DNA of 64,000 bases, taken from Clostridiaceae bacterium. GTDB lineage: Bacteria; Bacillota; Clostridia; Lachnospirales; Lachnospiraceae. Shown here in pieces: positions 19,466 through 27,060 of this stretch. Made by a program: the position numbers and the translations under genes. The notes beneath the pieces were generated by a model. That model saw nothing but the letters and a program-made list of their open reading frames with translations. It ran no database searches and was not told where the DNA came from. Every line of letters begins with the position of its first letter. Positions within the stretch are counted from its first letter, which is position 1. The stretch covers positions 29,226-93,225 of the forward strand of contig CAJTGF010000013.1 of NCBI GenBank assembly GCA_910575585.1, given 5' to 3'.

Positions 19466-19672
19466 ATGAAGTTAGTTAATCCTGTAGGAAGAACTGTTGC
19501 AACTGGTGTAGATGCTAAGTATGGAGAGATGAGAGCTTGTATGTGTTCCAGCGGATTCTCATCAGCAAGAGGGACTGTTGACGCTTGTGGACATTGTGGC
19601 TGCAATTGCAATGGAAACTATTCATACAATAGTTCAGATGCAGTTGGCACTAACCGTATTTCTATCGGCTAA
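19466..19672 (+). CDS. Six-cysteine RiPP precursor peptide
   Basis: A 68-residue peptide; ATG 19466 lies eight bases after GGGAGG. The leader is about 22 residues (MKLVNPVGRTVATGVDAKYG). The core carries cysteines 25, 27, 41, 44, 46 and 48 (ACMCSSGF, then ACGHCGCNCNGN) and a Ser/Asn-rich tail. The CxC...CxxC layout recalls the double-hairpin sactipeptides of the ruminococcin C type and the clostridial Clo7bot-type Cys-rich peptides; I cannot choose between these from memory, and it may be neither. The neighbouring radical SAM enzyme, ABC exporter and M16 peptidase complete a maturation and export set. No double-glycine leader site is present, which fits the lack of a C39 peptidase domain in the exporter. 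Confidence 0.85.
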   Translation: MKLVNPVGRTVATGVDAKYGEMRACMCSSGFSSARGTVDACGHCGCNCNGNYSYNSSDAVGTNRISIG

Positions 19673-19702
19673 TGTCAGAAGCTGTTTTAGGGCAGTGCAA
19701 TT

Positions 19703-19752
19703 CCACCCAAGTAGTAGTTTTTCTCTTGGCAAGAAAATTACTACTTAGGTGG
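19703..19752 (+). terminator. Hairpin after the precursor gene, probably an attenuator
   Basis: An imperfect stem of about 20 bp (19703-19723 with 19732-19752, ends CCACC/GGTGG, core AAGTAGTA/TACTACTT) lies 30 bp after the precursor gene. Directly downstream, the uninterrupted sequence would have held GGGGGGTATATCCCCCC. Such hairpins commonly set a high precursor-to-exporter ratio in RiPP operons. Confidence 0.5.
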
Positions 19753-19762
19753 TGGGGGGTAT
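19752..19762. repeat. Target-site duplication, left copy
   Basis: GTGGGGGGTAT, repeated at 21179-21189 on the other side of the insertion sequence. A length of 11 bp is within the 10-12 bp usual for IS231-like members of the IS4 family. Confidence 0.85.
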
Positions 19763-21178
19763 CAATGTCGTCAACTTAAGCCGAAAATCTAGTAACTATA
19801 AATTTATGCGTATGCAAAAACCATTTGTTATTCCGTGATGACTCACTTTCCTCTTAAAATGTCTGTCTGGACGAATAATGGATCTTATGTTTTTGACGCG
19901 CTGAATCAACTGCTGCAGTTTATCCTTGTAACACCGCATATTTTTTAAACACCTGACATATCTGGAAACTGCACCTATGATGTAACTTCTGTTTAACTGG
20001 TATTTGTGTTTGCCACTGTTCAATTCTTCCCTGATTTCACTTTCAGCAGAGGATTTAATCAGTGCAGACAGGTTTGATATAAATAAAGCTGCATATAATT
20101 CCTGGCGAATTGCTTGGGGATTTTTCCCAGAAAAATTCTCCAACCGTGCCCTTGTTTTAAGTTCCCCATATTTCGTTTCTATTGACCATCTTTTGTGGTA
20201 AAGGTCCTGATGGTAACACATATCCTGATGTCTTTCCAAAAGATTGCTGACAAGTATATGCGGTTCTTCCCCAGAGGTGGCTTTTATTACACGAAGGCTG
20301 ACAGTCCTGCCTTTGTGGATGTCTGATACGATATGCTCTCCGTCAGGGCATTCATTGACACATGCGAGAAAAGAGTGTGTACACCGAATTAGATAAAACA
20401 ACCCCTTATCCTCAAGTTCGTATATCAACTCTCTGGATGGATACCCTCGGTCAAACAGGATTAAGTTTTTGTATCCTTTGCCGTTTATGAGTGCCTCTGA
20501 TGAGAGAAGCCTGTGGGCATGTTCCCTTTCTCCAACCGATATTCCTGTAAATACAGCATCCACAATCAGGTCATTCGTAACATCATAGAATGCCGTTAGT
20601 CTTGCGCAAGGATAAGCGTGCTGGTTGCCGCCTTTTAAACCAAATTCAGTTTTGTTGTTTTTGTTATGGTCAAGGGCAATTTCCGAACCGTCAATAGCAA
20701 ATACACGATATCCCTCCCATGTCTTGGTATGATTTGTAAATCGAAACAGGTCAGTAGATAAATGAAAAATATCTTCAAAAGCATGTGGTGATATTTTATA
20801 GCGTGCTTTTGAAAAAGCCTGTTTGGAAATGGAAATACCTTTTTTATCGAAAAATAAATCCAGTTCTGTAGTCAGTGACTTTTGCGGCATACTCAACACA
20901 AAATACATGATATCTTGGAATGAAAGCTTTCTGTTTCTTGTAAAAGCAGTTTTTTCGAGACAGTATTTTTCTTTAAACGAAGCAGAAGAAATAAGGTCTT
21001 TCACATTTTTAATAAGCTGACAGATACTGTTTTTCTTGAACATAAGGATACCTCACAATCAATAAGATAATTAATTGCGATACAACATTTTTCGGCGTAT
21101 TTGTCAAGTGTTTTTTTAATTTTAGAAATTATTTTTTCTGTGTAAGAAGGGACACGTTCGGCTTAAGTTGACGACATT
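19763..21178. mobile_element. IS4-family (IS231-like) insertion sequence
   Basis: A 1.4-kb complete element. Perfect 22-bp inverted repeats lie at 19764-19785 and 21157-21178 (starting AATGTCGTCAACTTAAGCCG), with one transposase gene on the minus strand and 11-bp target duplications. It has landed between the RiPP precursor gene and the exporter gene, in the middle of a G6-TATA-C6 palindrome. Intact ends and identical duplications indicate a recent insertion. Confidence 0.92.
19796..21043 (-). CDS. IS4-family transposase
   Basis: A 415-residue DDE transposase, apparently intact. The first catalytic Asp is in VFAIDGSEIAL, the second in LILFDRGYPSREL, and the third acidic residue lies in the family signature YHKRWSIETKYGELK (Y, R, E and K at the expected spacing). 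It faces against the RiPP operon, so its own transcription could produce antisense RNA to the precursor end. The family belongs to cut-and-paste elements acting on their own inverted repeats. Confidence 0.92.
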   Translation of the reverse strand: MFKKNSICQLIKNVKDLISSASFKEKYCLEKTAFTRNRKLSFQDIMYFVLSMPQKSLTTELDLFFDKKGISISKQAFSKARYKISPHAFEDIFHLSTDLFRFTNHTKTWEGYRVFAIDGSEIALDHNKNNKTEFGLKGGNQHAYPCARLTAFYDVTNDLIVDAVFTGISVGEREHAHRLLSSEALINGKGYKNLILFDRGYPSRELIYELEDKGLFYLIRCTHSFLACVNECPDGEHIVSDIHKGRTVSLRVIKATSGEEPHILVSNLLERHQDMCYHQDLYHKRWSIETKYGELKTRARLENFSGKNPQAIRQELYAALFISNLSALIKSSAESEIREELNSGKHKYQLNRSYIIGAVSRYVRCLKNMRCYKDKLQQLIQRVKNIRSIIRPDRHFKRKVSHHGITNGFCIRINL

Positions 21179-21189
21179 GTGGGGGGTAT
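21179..21189. repeat. Target-site duplication, right copy
   Basis: GTGGGGGGTAT, identical to 19752-19762. Removing the element and one copy restores a continuous leader for the ABC gene. Confidence 0.85.
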
Positions 21190-21218
21190 ATCCCCCCATT
21201 TTTAATGAGGAGGATTTT

Positions 21219-23045
21219 ATGTTTAAACATAAGTATATAAAAAATTTTATTTCCACAAAAAATACAATAGAATTTTTATGGAATGCATCAAAAAAGAATT
21301 TTACGTTACTTCTCATTTGTAATATATTAAGCGGTTTAGCAGTACCATGTGGTTTATTAGTGTGGAAGGAATTTATTAATTCTTTAATAAATCTAAAAAC
21401 AGATAAATTAGACATGGTAATTATATGGCTGTGTTTTCATGGATTACTACAAATAATTACAGATGTATTATATTCTTGTTGTACTTATCTAAAAGATATG
21501 CAATCCGATTATGTTAATAAATATATTACAGCTAGGGTTTTAAATCAGGTTGATGAAATGGAAATGGAGCAGTTTGATGATACTATTGTATATAATAAAA
21601 TGTCAAAAATAAATAATGAGGCATTGTCTCGCTCTATTAGTGTAAGTGAAAACGTAATATTACTAGTAAGAAATCTAGTAGTTCTTTTTGGAGTGATAGG
21701 GATTTTATATAGTTATAATAAAGTCTTAGTATTTGCCGTATTACTTGCATATCTACCAGTATTTTGTGTTAATAATAAAATATATGATAGGCTGCACAAT
21801 ATATACAATGCAAGAATAGAAAAGCTGCGATTGATAGAGGTGTTGAAGGAAATATATACAAAGTATGAAAACATCAAGGAAATAAGGCTATATGGTATAG
21901 AAGAATTTTTGAAAAATAAAGTTACTTCTATACTTGATAGATATATAAAACAAAACAAGTCAGTAAGAAAACAGAATTTGTGTCAATCGTCTTTGGCTAG
22001 GAGTATTCAATATATAGCAACATATGTTATGAAGTTATATGTCATAATTGATACGTTAAGGAAAGGGAACACAGTGGGAGATATTACAATGTATATCAAT
22101 TCCATTGATATACTTCAAGAATATGCAGGAAGTATTTTAAATACTCTTTCTACGATCTATAACGATAACTTATACATTCAAACACTATTTGAATTTTTGA
22201 GTAAGAACGAACTGGATGTTTCTGAACAGAAGATTTCTATTGATCATATTGAAACTTTAGAGTTTATAGATGTTAGTTTTAAATATCCTGGCTGTGACAA
22301 AATGGTATTGAGAAATATAAATATGCGTATTCAAGCAGGAAAATCATATTTGATAGTCGGGTTCAATGGGTCTGGTAAAACAACGTTAATTAAGCTATTA
22401 ATTGGAATATACAAACCAACTTCGGGGACTATATTAGTTAATGGCCAAGATATTAAAAAATATGATGTTCAACAATATAGAAAACTTATCAGTGCAGTGT
22501 TTCAGGATTTTTTAAAATTGCCATTAAGTGTAAACGAAAACATTCAAATAGGGAACATTGGTGCCATTATGGATGAGAAAGATATTAAAAAAGCATCTAA
22601 AAAAGCTGATGCGGATGAATTTATATGTAAGTTACCTAATGGATACAATACTATATTACAAAGAGGTTGGAAGGATAGTGTTGATTTGTCAGGAGGACAG
22701 TGGCAAAAAATAGCATTAAGTAGGGCATATTTTTCTAATGCAGCTCTTATTGTTATGGATGAGCCAGCGGCTGCATTAGATGCTGCGGCAGAAGATGTTC
22801 TATATAGAAAAATATTAGAAATGATAAATAAAAAAACTTGCATAATGATATCACACAGGTTAACGACAGCACAAGTGGTAGATTGGATATATGTAATGGA
22901 TAATGGTAATTTAGTCGAAAGCGGAGATTTTGCGCAACTTATAAACAGTCATGGAGCGTTCCAGAAGTTGTATAATTTACAGGCTGAAAAGTATATGGTA
23001 AAGGAAAAAGGTGAAGATTATAATGCAAGGAATAGCATTAAATAA
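21219..23045 (+). CDS. ABC exporter (permease-ATPase half-transporter) for the RiPP
   Basis: A 608-residue fused half-transporter; ATG 21219 follows GAGGAGG. Membrane helices occupy about residues 15-300. The nucleotide-binding domain has Walker A GFNGSGKTT, signature LSGGQWQK, Walker B ALIVMDEPAAALDA and the switch histidine in ISHRLTTA. No C39 peptidase domain precedes the helices, so leader removal is not done by the exporter. It overlaps the M16 peptidase gene. Its function as exporter, and possibly immunity factor, of the six-cysteine peptide is inferred from position. The insertion sequence directly upstream separates it from the RiPP promoter, so expression may be lowered or come from another start. 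Confidence 0.85.
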   Translation: MFKHKYIKNFISTKNTIEFLWNASKKNFTLLLICNILSGLAVPCGLLVWKEFINSLINLKTDKLDMVIIWLCFHGLLQIITDVLYSCCTYLKDMQSDYVNKYITARVLNQVDEMEMEQFDDTIVYNKMSKINNEALSRSISVSENVILLVRNLVVLFGVIGILYSYNKVLVFAVLLAYLPVFCVNNKIYDRLHNIYNARIEKLRLIEVLKEIYTKYENIKEIRLYGIEEFLKNKVTSILDRYIKQNKSVRKQNLCQSSLARSIQYIATYVMKLYVIIDTLRKGNTVGDITMYINSIDILQEYAGSILNTLSTIYNDNLYIQTLFEFLSKNELDVSEQKISIDHIETLEFIDVSFKYPGCDKMVLRNINMRIQAGKSYLIVGFNGSGKTTLIKLLIGIYKPTSGTILVNGQDIKKYDVQQYRKLISAVFQDFLKLPLSVNENIQIGNIGAIMDEKDIKKASKKADADEFICKLPNGYNTILQRGWKDSVDLSGGQWQKIALSRAYFSNAALIVMDEPAAALDAAAEDVLYRKILEMINKKTCIMISHRLTTAQVVDWIYVMDNGNLVESGDFAQLINSHGAFQKLYNLQAEKYMVKEKGEDYNARNSIK

Positions 23046-24195
23046 ACGAGTTAGACATTATATTTATCCAGTAGATAGTTCAGAGGAAACGTATGTTGAG
23101 CTATTGGTGAAAGTAGGATCAGAACAGGATGGTAATAATAGAGGGGTGGCTCATTTCTTGGAACATATGCTATTGGGATTTGATCGAGTATCAAAGACTG
23201 CACGTGAAAATTATGAGTATATATGGGGGAATACAAGTTTTACTTCAACAAGTTTTAAGATTCAATTAAAAAGAGGGCAAGAAAATAGCTTAAAGAATAG
23301 CTTAAAAATTTTGCGGGATATTTGTTTGGGTAAAACATTAGATGAGAGTCTTTTTGGAATGATTTTAAATGATGTTATAGATGAATTTCATAGATTTTCA
23401 TTTGATAAAAAAGAATCTGCATTGTTGCAGGAGCTATCTTATGGAAAGGCTTACTTTCCAATTGGTGAAAAAGAATATTTATATGCTTTGGATTATGGAA
23501 AAGTTTTAAGTTTTTTTAATAGATTCTATTCTAATAGCCCAATCGCACTGGTTGTAACAGGAAATATTACATATCAGTATGTAGAAAGTTTAATTGCAGA
23601 AATATTTGGTTCCGTTAATTTTGGGGAAAGACCTTCAAGTGAAATATTTCCGGAAGTTCAATGTAAAGAGTATTGTACCCTTGCATATAATACTGAAAAA
23701 ATCTTTATGATAAAAAGAAATATGAACAATTGCAGTTTAAAAAAGCGTGTTGTTGATGATTTATCATTTATTTTTTGTGAAGATATATTAGAGAGAGTTT
23801 ATTTTACTATCTTAGATAAAAAATGTGATGTGCATTGTAAGCGAATTTTTTATGATAGTGAAAGACAATATGTTTGTATACAGTTAAAGAGCGAGGATAA
23901 TGCAAAAATAGAGTTGGAAAATTGGCATAACATAGGGGAAAAACTGCATAAACAAGCTATTGAAATTTTAAGTGAAGAATTATTTGAAAAGATAAAACAG
24001 GAGTATTCTTTATGTATAGAAAAAATCAGTTGCATTACGTCAGAACAGTATATAGGTGAAATAGAAAAAAATTTTTTGTTTGAAACAGAAATATTTGAAA
24101 AGCAATTGTATATTGATATCATTACTCAGATTAAGTATCAATCAGTTTATGAAGAAGTCATAAGATTAGTGAATGAGTTAAGCAAGATGTTGTAA
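23023..24195 (+). CDS. M16-family zinc peptidase, probable leader peptidase
   Basis: A 390-residue protein. ATG 23023 is favoured, with GTG 23011 as alternative. The inverted zinc motif HFLEH (HxxEH) in GVAHFLEHMLLG marks the active M16 type; the distal acidic ligand may be in NDVIDEFHRFS. M16 peptidases are the processing enzymes of several sactipeptide-like clusters (AlbE/AlbF in subtilosin A). Those are usually pairs of an active and an inactive subunit; only one is seen here. It shares 23 bases with the exporter gene and ends six bases before the vanR promoter. It is cytosolic by appearance, so it would act before or during export. Confidence 0.8.
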   Translation: MQGIALNKRVRHYIYPVDSSEETYVELLVKVGSEQDGNNRGVAHFLEHMLLGFDRVSKTARENYEYIWGNTSFTSTSFKIQLKRGQENSLKNSLKILRDICLGKTLDESLFGMILNDVIDEFHRFSFDKKESALLQELSYGKAYFPIGEKEYLYALDYGKVLSFFNRFYSNSPIALVVTGNITYQYVESLIAEIFGSVNFGERPSSEIFPEVQCKEYCTLAYNTEKIFMIKRNMNNCSLKKRVVDDLSFIFCEDILERVYFTILDKKCDVHCKRIFYDSERQYVCIQLKSEDNAKIELENWHNIGEKLHKQAIEILSEELFEKIKQEYSLCIEKISCITSEQYIGEIEKNFLFETEIFEKQLYIDIITQIKYQSVYEEVIRLVNELSKML

Positions 24196-24200
24196 AATAC

Positions 24201-24229
24201 TTGAAAAGAGAAGTATTTATCTATATAAT
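24201..24229 (+). promoter_or_regulatory. Promoter of vanR-vanS
   Basis: TTGAAA (24201-24206), a 17-bp spacer and a perfect TATAAT (24224-24229) stand 40 bp before vanR. It starts six bases after the peptidase gene ends. Confidence 0.75.
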
Positions 24230-24268
24230 AAGCTGTATATATACTTATTTAAGTGAGGAGATGGATTC

Positions 24269-24964
24269 ATGAGTGAGAAGATTCTTATTGTTGATGATGA
24301 ACAAGAAATTGCTGATTTAGTTGCCTTATATTTGGAAAATGAAAATTTTGAGGTATATAAATATTATACGGCCGAAGATGCATTGAAATACATTAAAACT
24401 GAAACATTTGATCTTGCAATTTTGGATATTATGCTTCCAAATATAAGCGGCTTGCAGATTTGTCAGAAAATAAGAGAACGATATTGTTTTCCTGTTATTA
24501 TGTTGACAGCAAAATCGCAAGAAATAGATAAAATAACAGGATTAACGTTAGGTGCAGATGATTATATAACAAAACCATTTTTACCATTAGAATTAGTTGC
24601 ACGTGTAAAGGCACAGCTACGAAGATATAAGAAGTATAATACCAGTACAGAAAAAGAAGAAGAGGTTATATCGCATTCTGGGCTTCTGATTAATATAAAA
24701 ACACATGAATGTATTTTAAATGAAAAAAAATTGGAACTAACACCTACAGAGTTTTCTATTTTACGAATTCTATGCCAGAGAAAGGGAGAAGTGGTAAGTT
24801 CAGAGGAATTGTTTCATGAAATATGGGGTGATGAGTATTATTGTAAAAACAATAATACAATTACAGTACACATACGTCATTTGAGAGAAAAGATGCAGGA
24901 TTCCTTTGAAGAGCCTAAGTATATAAAAACAGTATGGGGGTGCGGATATAAAATTGAAAAATAA
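24269..24964 (+). CDS. vanR: VanR-type OmpR-family response regulator
   Basis: A 231-residue regulator. The receiver has the acidic pair in VDDEQE, the phospho-acceptor Asp in LAILDIMLPN, the conserved Thr/Lys in MLTAKS and TKPF. The winged-helix DNA-binding domain spans about residues 130-230 (LTPTEFSILRILCQRKGEVVSSEEL, VWGCGYKIEK). The length and its place at the head of a vanG-type operon identify it as VanR. The next gene starts inside its last codons. It should respond to glycopeptides through VanS and activate the resistance genes; the likely target is the repeat pair at 26114. Confidence 0.88.
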   Translation: MSEKILIVDDEQEIADLVALYLENENFEVYKYYTAEDALKYIKTETFDLAILDIMLPNISGLQICQKIRERYCFPVIMLTAKSQEIDKITGLTLGADDYITKPFLPLELVARVKAQLRRYKKYNTSTEKEEEVISHSGLLINIKTHECILNEKKLELTPTEFSILRILCQRKGEVVSSEELFHEIWGDEYYCKNNNTITVHIRHLREKMQDSFEEPKYIKTVWGCGYKIEK

Positions 24965-26087
24965 AAGACCTAAGATCATAAAGATTGCTTTTATATGTAT
25001 AATAACTATATGTGCTTGCATAATGATTTTCTATCTGGTTGATTACATTTGGAATGGCAGCTTTGTAGATTGGTTTGAACATAACTATATGATTACAGAA
25101 TTCAATTATATACCAGAATCTGGTCAAGATGGAATCATACACAGACCTCAATGGTATAAATTGAAATACCTTTTGTTAGGAGTCTTTATTTTAATTTGTT
25201 TGGCATGGATTATAACTGTTTTTGTAACTATTCGACTATCTGCAAAGTCCAGTCTGCAAAAAACTGTGACAATAGCGAGTGATATGATTTACAAGTACAT
25301 GACACAGGAGAAACAGGCGATAGAAATATTTCCAAAGGAATATGCAGAGATTTCTACACAAATGGCAGAGATAAAGAGTGAAATGCAAAGACATGAGCAG
25401 ATATTGAAAGAAGAGTCGGAACGAAAAAATGATTTAATTGCATATTTAGCACATGACTTAAAAACACCATTGACATCAATTATAGGTTATTTGAGCTTAT
25501 TAAGAGAAGTGCCGGATATGCCGATAGAACAGAGGATAAAATATGTAGATATTACTTTAAAAAAATCTCATCGTTTGGAAATACTAATTAATGAGTTTTT
25601 TGAAATCACTCGTTATAATCTTCAAAATATTGATTTAGAAAAAGAAAACTTAGATCTTTCTTATATGCTATATCAAATGGCAGATGAATTTTATCCACTG
25701 TTGCAAGAGCATGGAAACACAATAAAACTAAATGTTCCAGAAAATGTAATGATCTTAGGTGATCCTGATAAACTTGCTAGAGTATTTAATAATATTTTAA
25801 AGAATGCCATTGCATATAGTTACCGAGATACAGAAATACAAATTTGGATAGAGGTTGAAAGTGCAAAAACGAGAATATATTTTAAAAATTCTGGAAGAAC
25901 TATACCAGCAAAAAAACTAGATTCTATTTTTGAAAAATTTTTCCGTCTGGATGATGCTAGAGGAGAAAAAACTGGTGGAGCGGGTTTAGGTCTTGCCATA
26001 GCAAAAGAGATTGTTCTTTTACATAAAGGAGAAATTATAGCAGAGAGCAATAATGAAGTGACTATATTTTGTGTTGTACTCCCATAA
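24954..26087 (+). CDS. vanS: VanS-type sensor histidine kinase
   Basis: A 377-residue membrane kinase starting at TTG 24954 with GGGGGTG upstream, overlapping vanR by 11 bases. Two membrane helices (residues about 8-32 and 65-90) bracket a short extracytoplasmic loop, as in VanS of the G, C and E types. The phospho-acceptor His is in LIAYLAHDLKTPLTSIIGYL; the ATPase domain has NNILKNAIAYS, then GGAGLGLAIAKEI. It senses vancomycin or cell-wall damage by family knowledge; specificity cannot be read here. Confidence 0.88.
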   Translation: MKNKRPKIIKIAFICIITICACIMIFYLVDYIWNGSFVDWFEHNYMITEFNYIPESGQDGIIHRPQWYKLKYLLLGVFILICLAWIITVFVTIRLSAKSSLQKTVTIASDMIYKYMTQEKQAIEIFPKEYAEISTQMAEIKSEMQRHEQILKEESERKNDLIAYLAHDLKTPLTSIIGYLSLLREVPDMPIEQRIKYVDITLKKSHRLEILINEFFEITRYNLQNIDLEKENLDLSYMLYQMADEFYPLLQEHGNTIKLNVPENVMILGDPDKLARVFNNILKNAIAYSYRDTEIQIWIEVESAKTRIYFKNSGRTIPAKKLDSIFEKFFRLDDARGEKTGGAGLGLAIAKEIVLLHKGEIIAESNNEVTIFCVVLP

Positions 26088-26113
26088 TTCTTTAAGCAGT
26101 GCAGAACACAATC

Positions 26114-26147
26114 TTAGGATTTTATTAGGAATTAAATAATTTAATAT
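26114..26147 (+). promoter_or_regulatory. Probable VanR-box and promoter of the vanW-G-XY-T operon
   Basis: TTAGGA occurs at 26114-26119 and 26125-26130, 11 bp apart, the one-helical-turn spacing typical of OmpR-family dimers. A TAATAT (26142-26147) or TAAAAT (26148-26153) -10 candidate follows. Transcription would begin at or just inside the hairpin at 26154. Confidence 0.5.
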
Positions 26148-26153
26148 TAAAAT

Positions 26154-26203
26154 AAAGCCTGTTTGTTTTTGGTAAGATAAGTACCAAAATAGACAGGCTT
26201 TTT
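26154..26203 (+). terminator. Terminator/attenuator hairpin between vanS and vanW
   Basis: AAAGCCTG...TTTTGGTA pairs with TACCAAAA...CAGGCTTT (about 20 bp, two mismatches), ending in five T. The vanW ribosome site (GAAAGG, 26204-26209) follows at once, so no promoter fits between hairpin and vanW. The hairpin must therefore lie inside the leader of the resistance operon. Confidence 0.7.
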
Positions 26204-26217
26204 GAAAGGAATGCAAT

Positions 26218-27042
26218 ATGGAAAGGAAAAGAATTACTCAAATTTTTCCATGGTTACTGCCAATTAGAAAACAAGAAAGAAAATTGGTTTTTTATCTTGG
26301 TATGACATTGGATAAAAATAAGTATGCCAACAATATATCAATGAAGCAATTGCCTTATCATGTATTTAAGTCAAGCTGCCCTATGTACAATGAAAAAACC
26401 GGATTTGATATGGTTTATCAGGAAAATAAAGTTTTCAATCTCAAATTGGCTGCTATGACATTAAGTTACTTGGTTATCGAACCACAAGAAACTTTTTCTT
26501 TTTGGAAAATAGTAAGGAAAGCGGATGATAAGGAACAATTTAGAGAGGGGTTGACTGTAACAAATGGTGTTTTAACGGCTGAATTGGGTGGTGGATTATG
26601 TCAAATGAGCAATTTGCTTTTTTGGTTGTTTTTGCATACACCACTTACGATTGTTGAAAGACATGGGCATAGAAAAAAAGACTTTCCAGAGCCTCCGAGT
26701 GATGCACCAATAGGTGTAGATGCTGCTATTTCGGAGGGGTGGTTAGATTTAAAAGTTAGGAATGATACAGATATTAGTTTTCAAATTGTTATTTCTTTTG
26801 ATGAAAATAATATATATGGTGAAATTTTTGCAAGTGAAAAATTGAAGTACAGATATGAAATAACAAATCAAAACATTGTATATTATCGAAGCAATGATAA
26901 AATTTTTCAGGAGGTAGATATTGTTCAGAATAAAATATTAAATGAAACACAAATAAAGGTTGAAGAAAAAAAGATTTATAGAAATTGCTGTGAAATAGGT
27001 TATGAGCTTTCTGAGAATATAGAAGTGGAAAAAAGAAATTAA
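26218..27042 (+). CDS. vanW: VanW-family protein
   Basis: A 274-residue protein of the VanW family, found in vanB- and vanG-type operons; its biochemical role is unknown. The conserved core is present (FNLKLAAMTLSYLVI, PQETFSFWKIV, then TAELGGGLCQMSNLLFWLF and VERHGHRKKDFPEPP with GVDAAISEGWLDLKVRND). No membrane helix is evident. It is the first gene after the leader hairpin and ends 18 bases before vanG. Its position here, before the ligase, matches the vanG order. Confidence 0.88.
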   Translation: MERKRITQIFPWLLPIRKQERKLVFYLGMTLDKNKYANNISMKQLPYHVFKSSCPMYNEKTGFDMVYQENKVFNLKLAAMTLSYLVIEPQETFSFWKIVRKADDKEQFREGLTVTNGVLTAELGGGLCQMSNLLFWLFLHTPLTIVERHGHRKKDFPEPPSDAPIGVDAAISEGWLDLKVRNDTDISFQIVISFDENNIYGEIFASEKLKYRYEITNQNIVYYRSNDKIFQEVDIVQNKILNETQIKVEEKKIYRNCCEIGYELSENIEVEKRN

Positions 27043-27060
27043 ACATTTTAGGAGGAAATT

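Noticed and set aside
24269..26087. vanR-vanS read as the two-component system of the RiPP cluster
   Set aside because: Topology and the operon that follows are those of VanR/VanS of vanG-type clusters. The RiPP operon has quorum site A instead.
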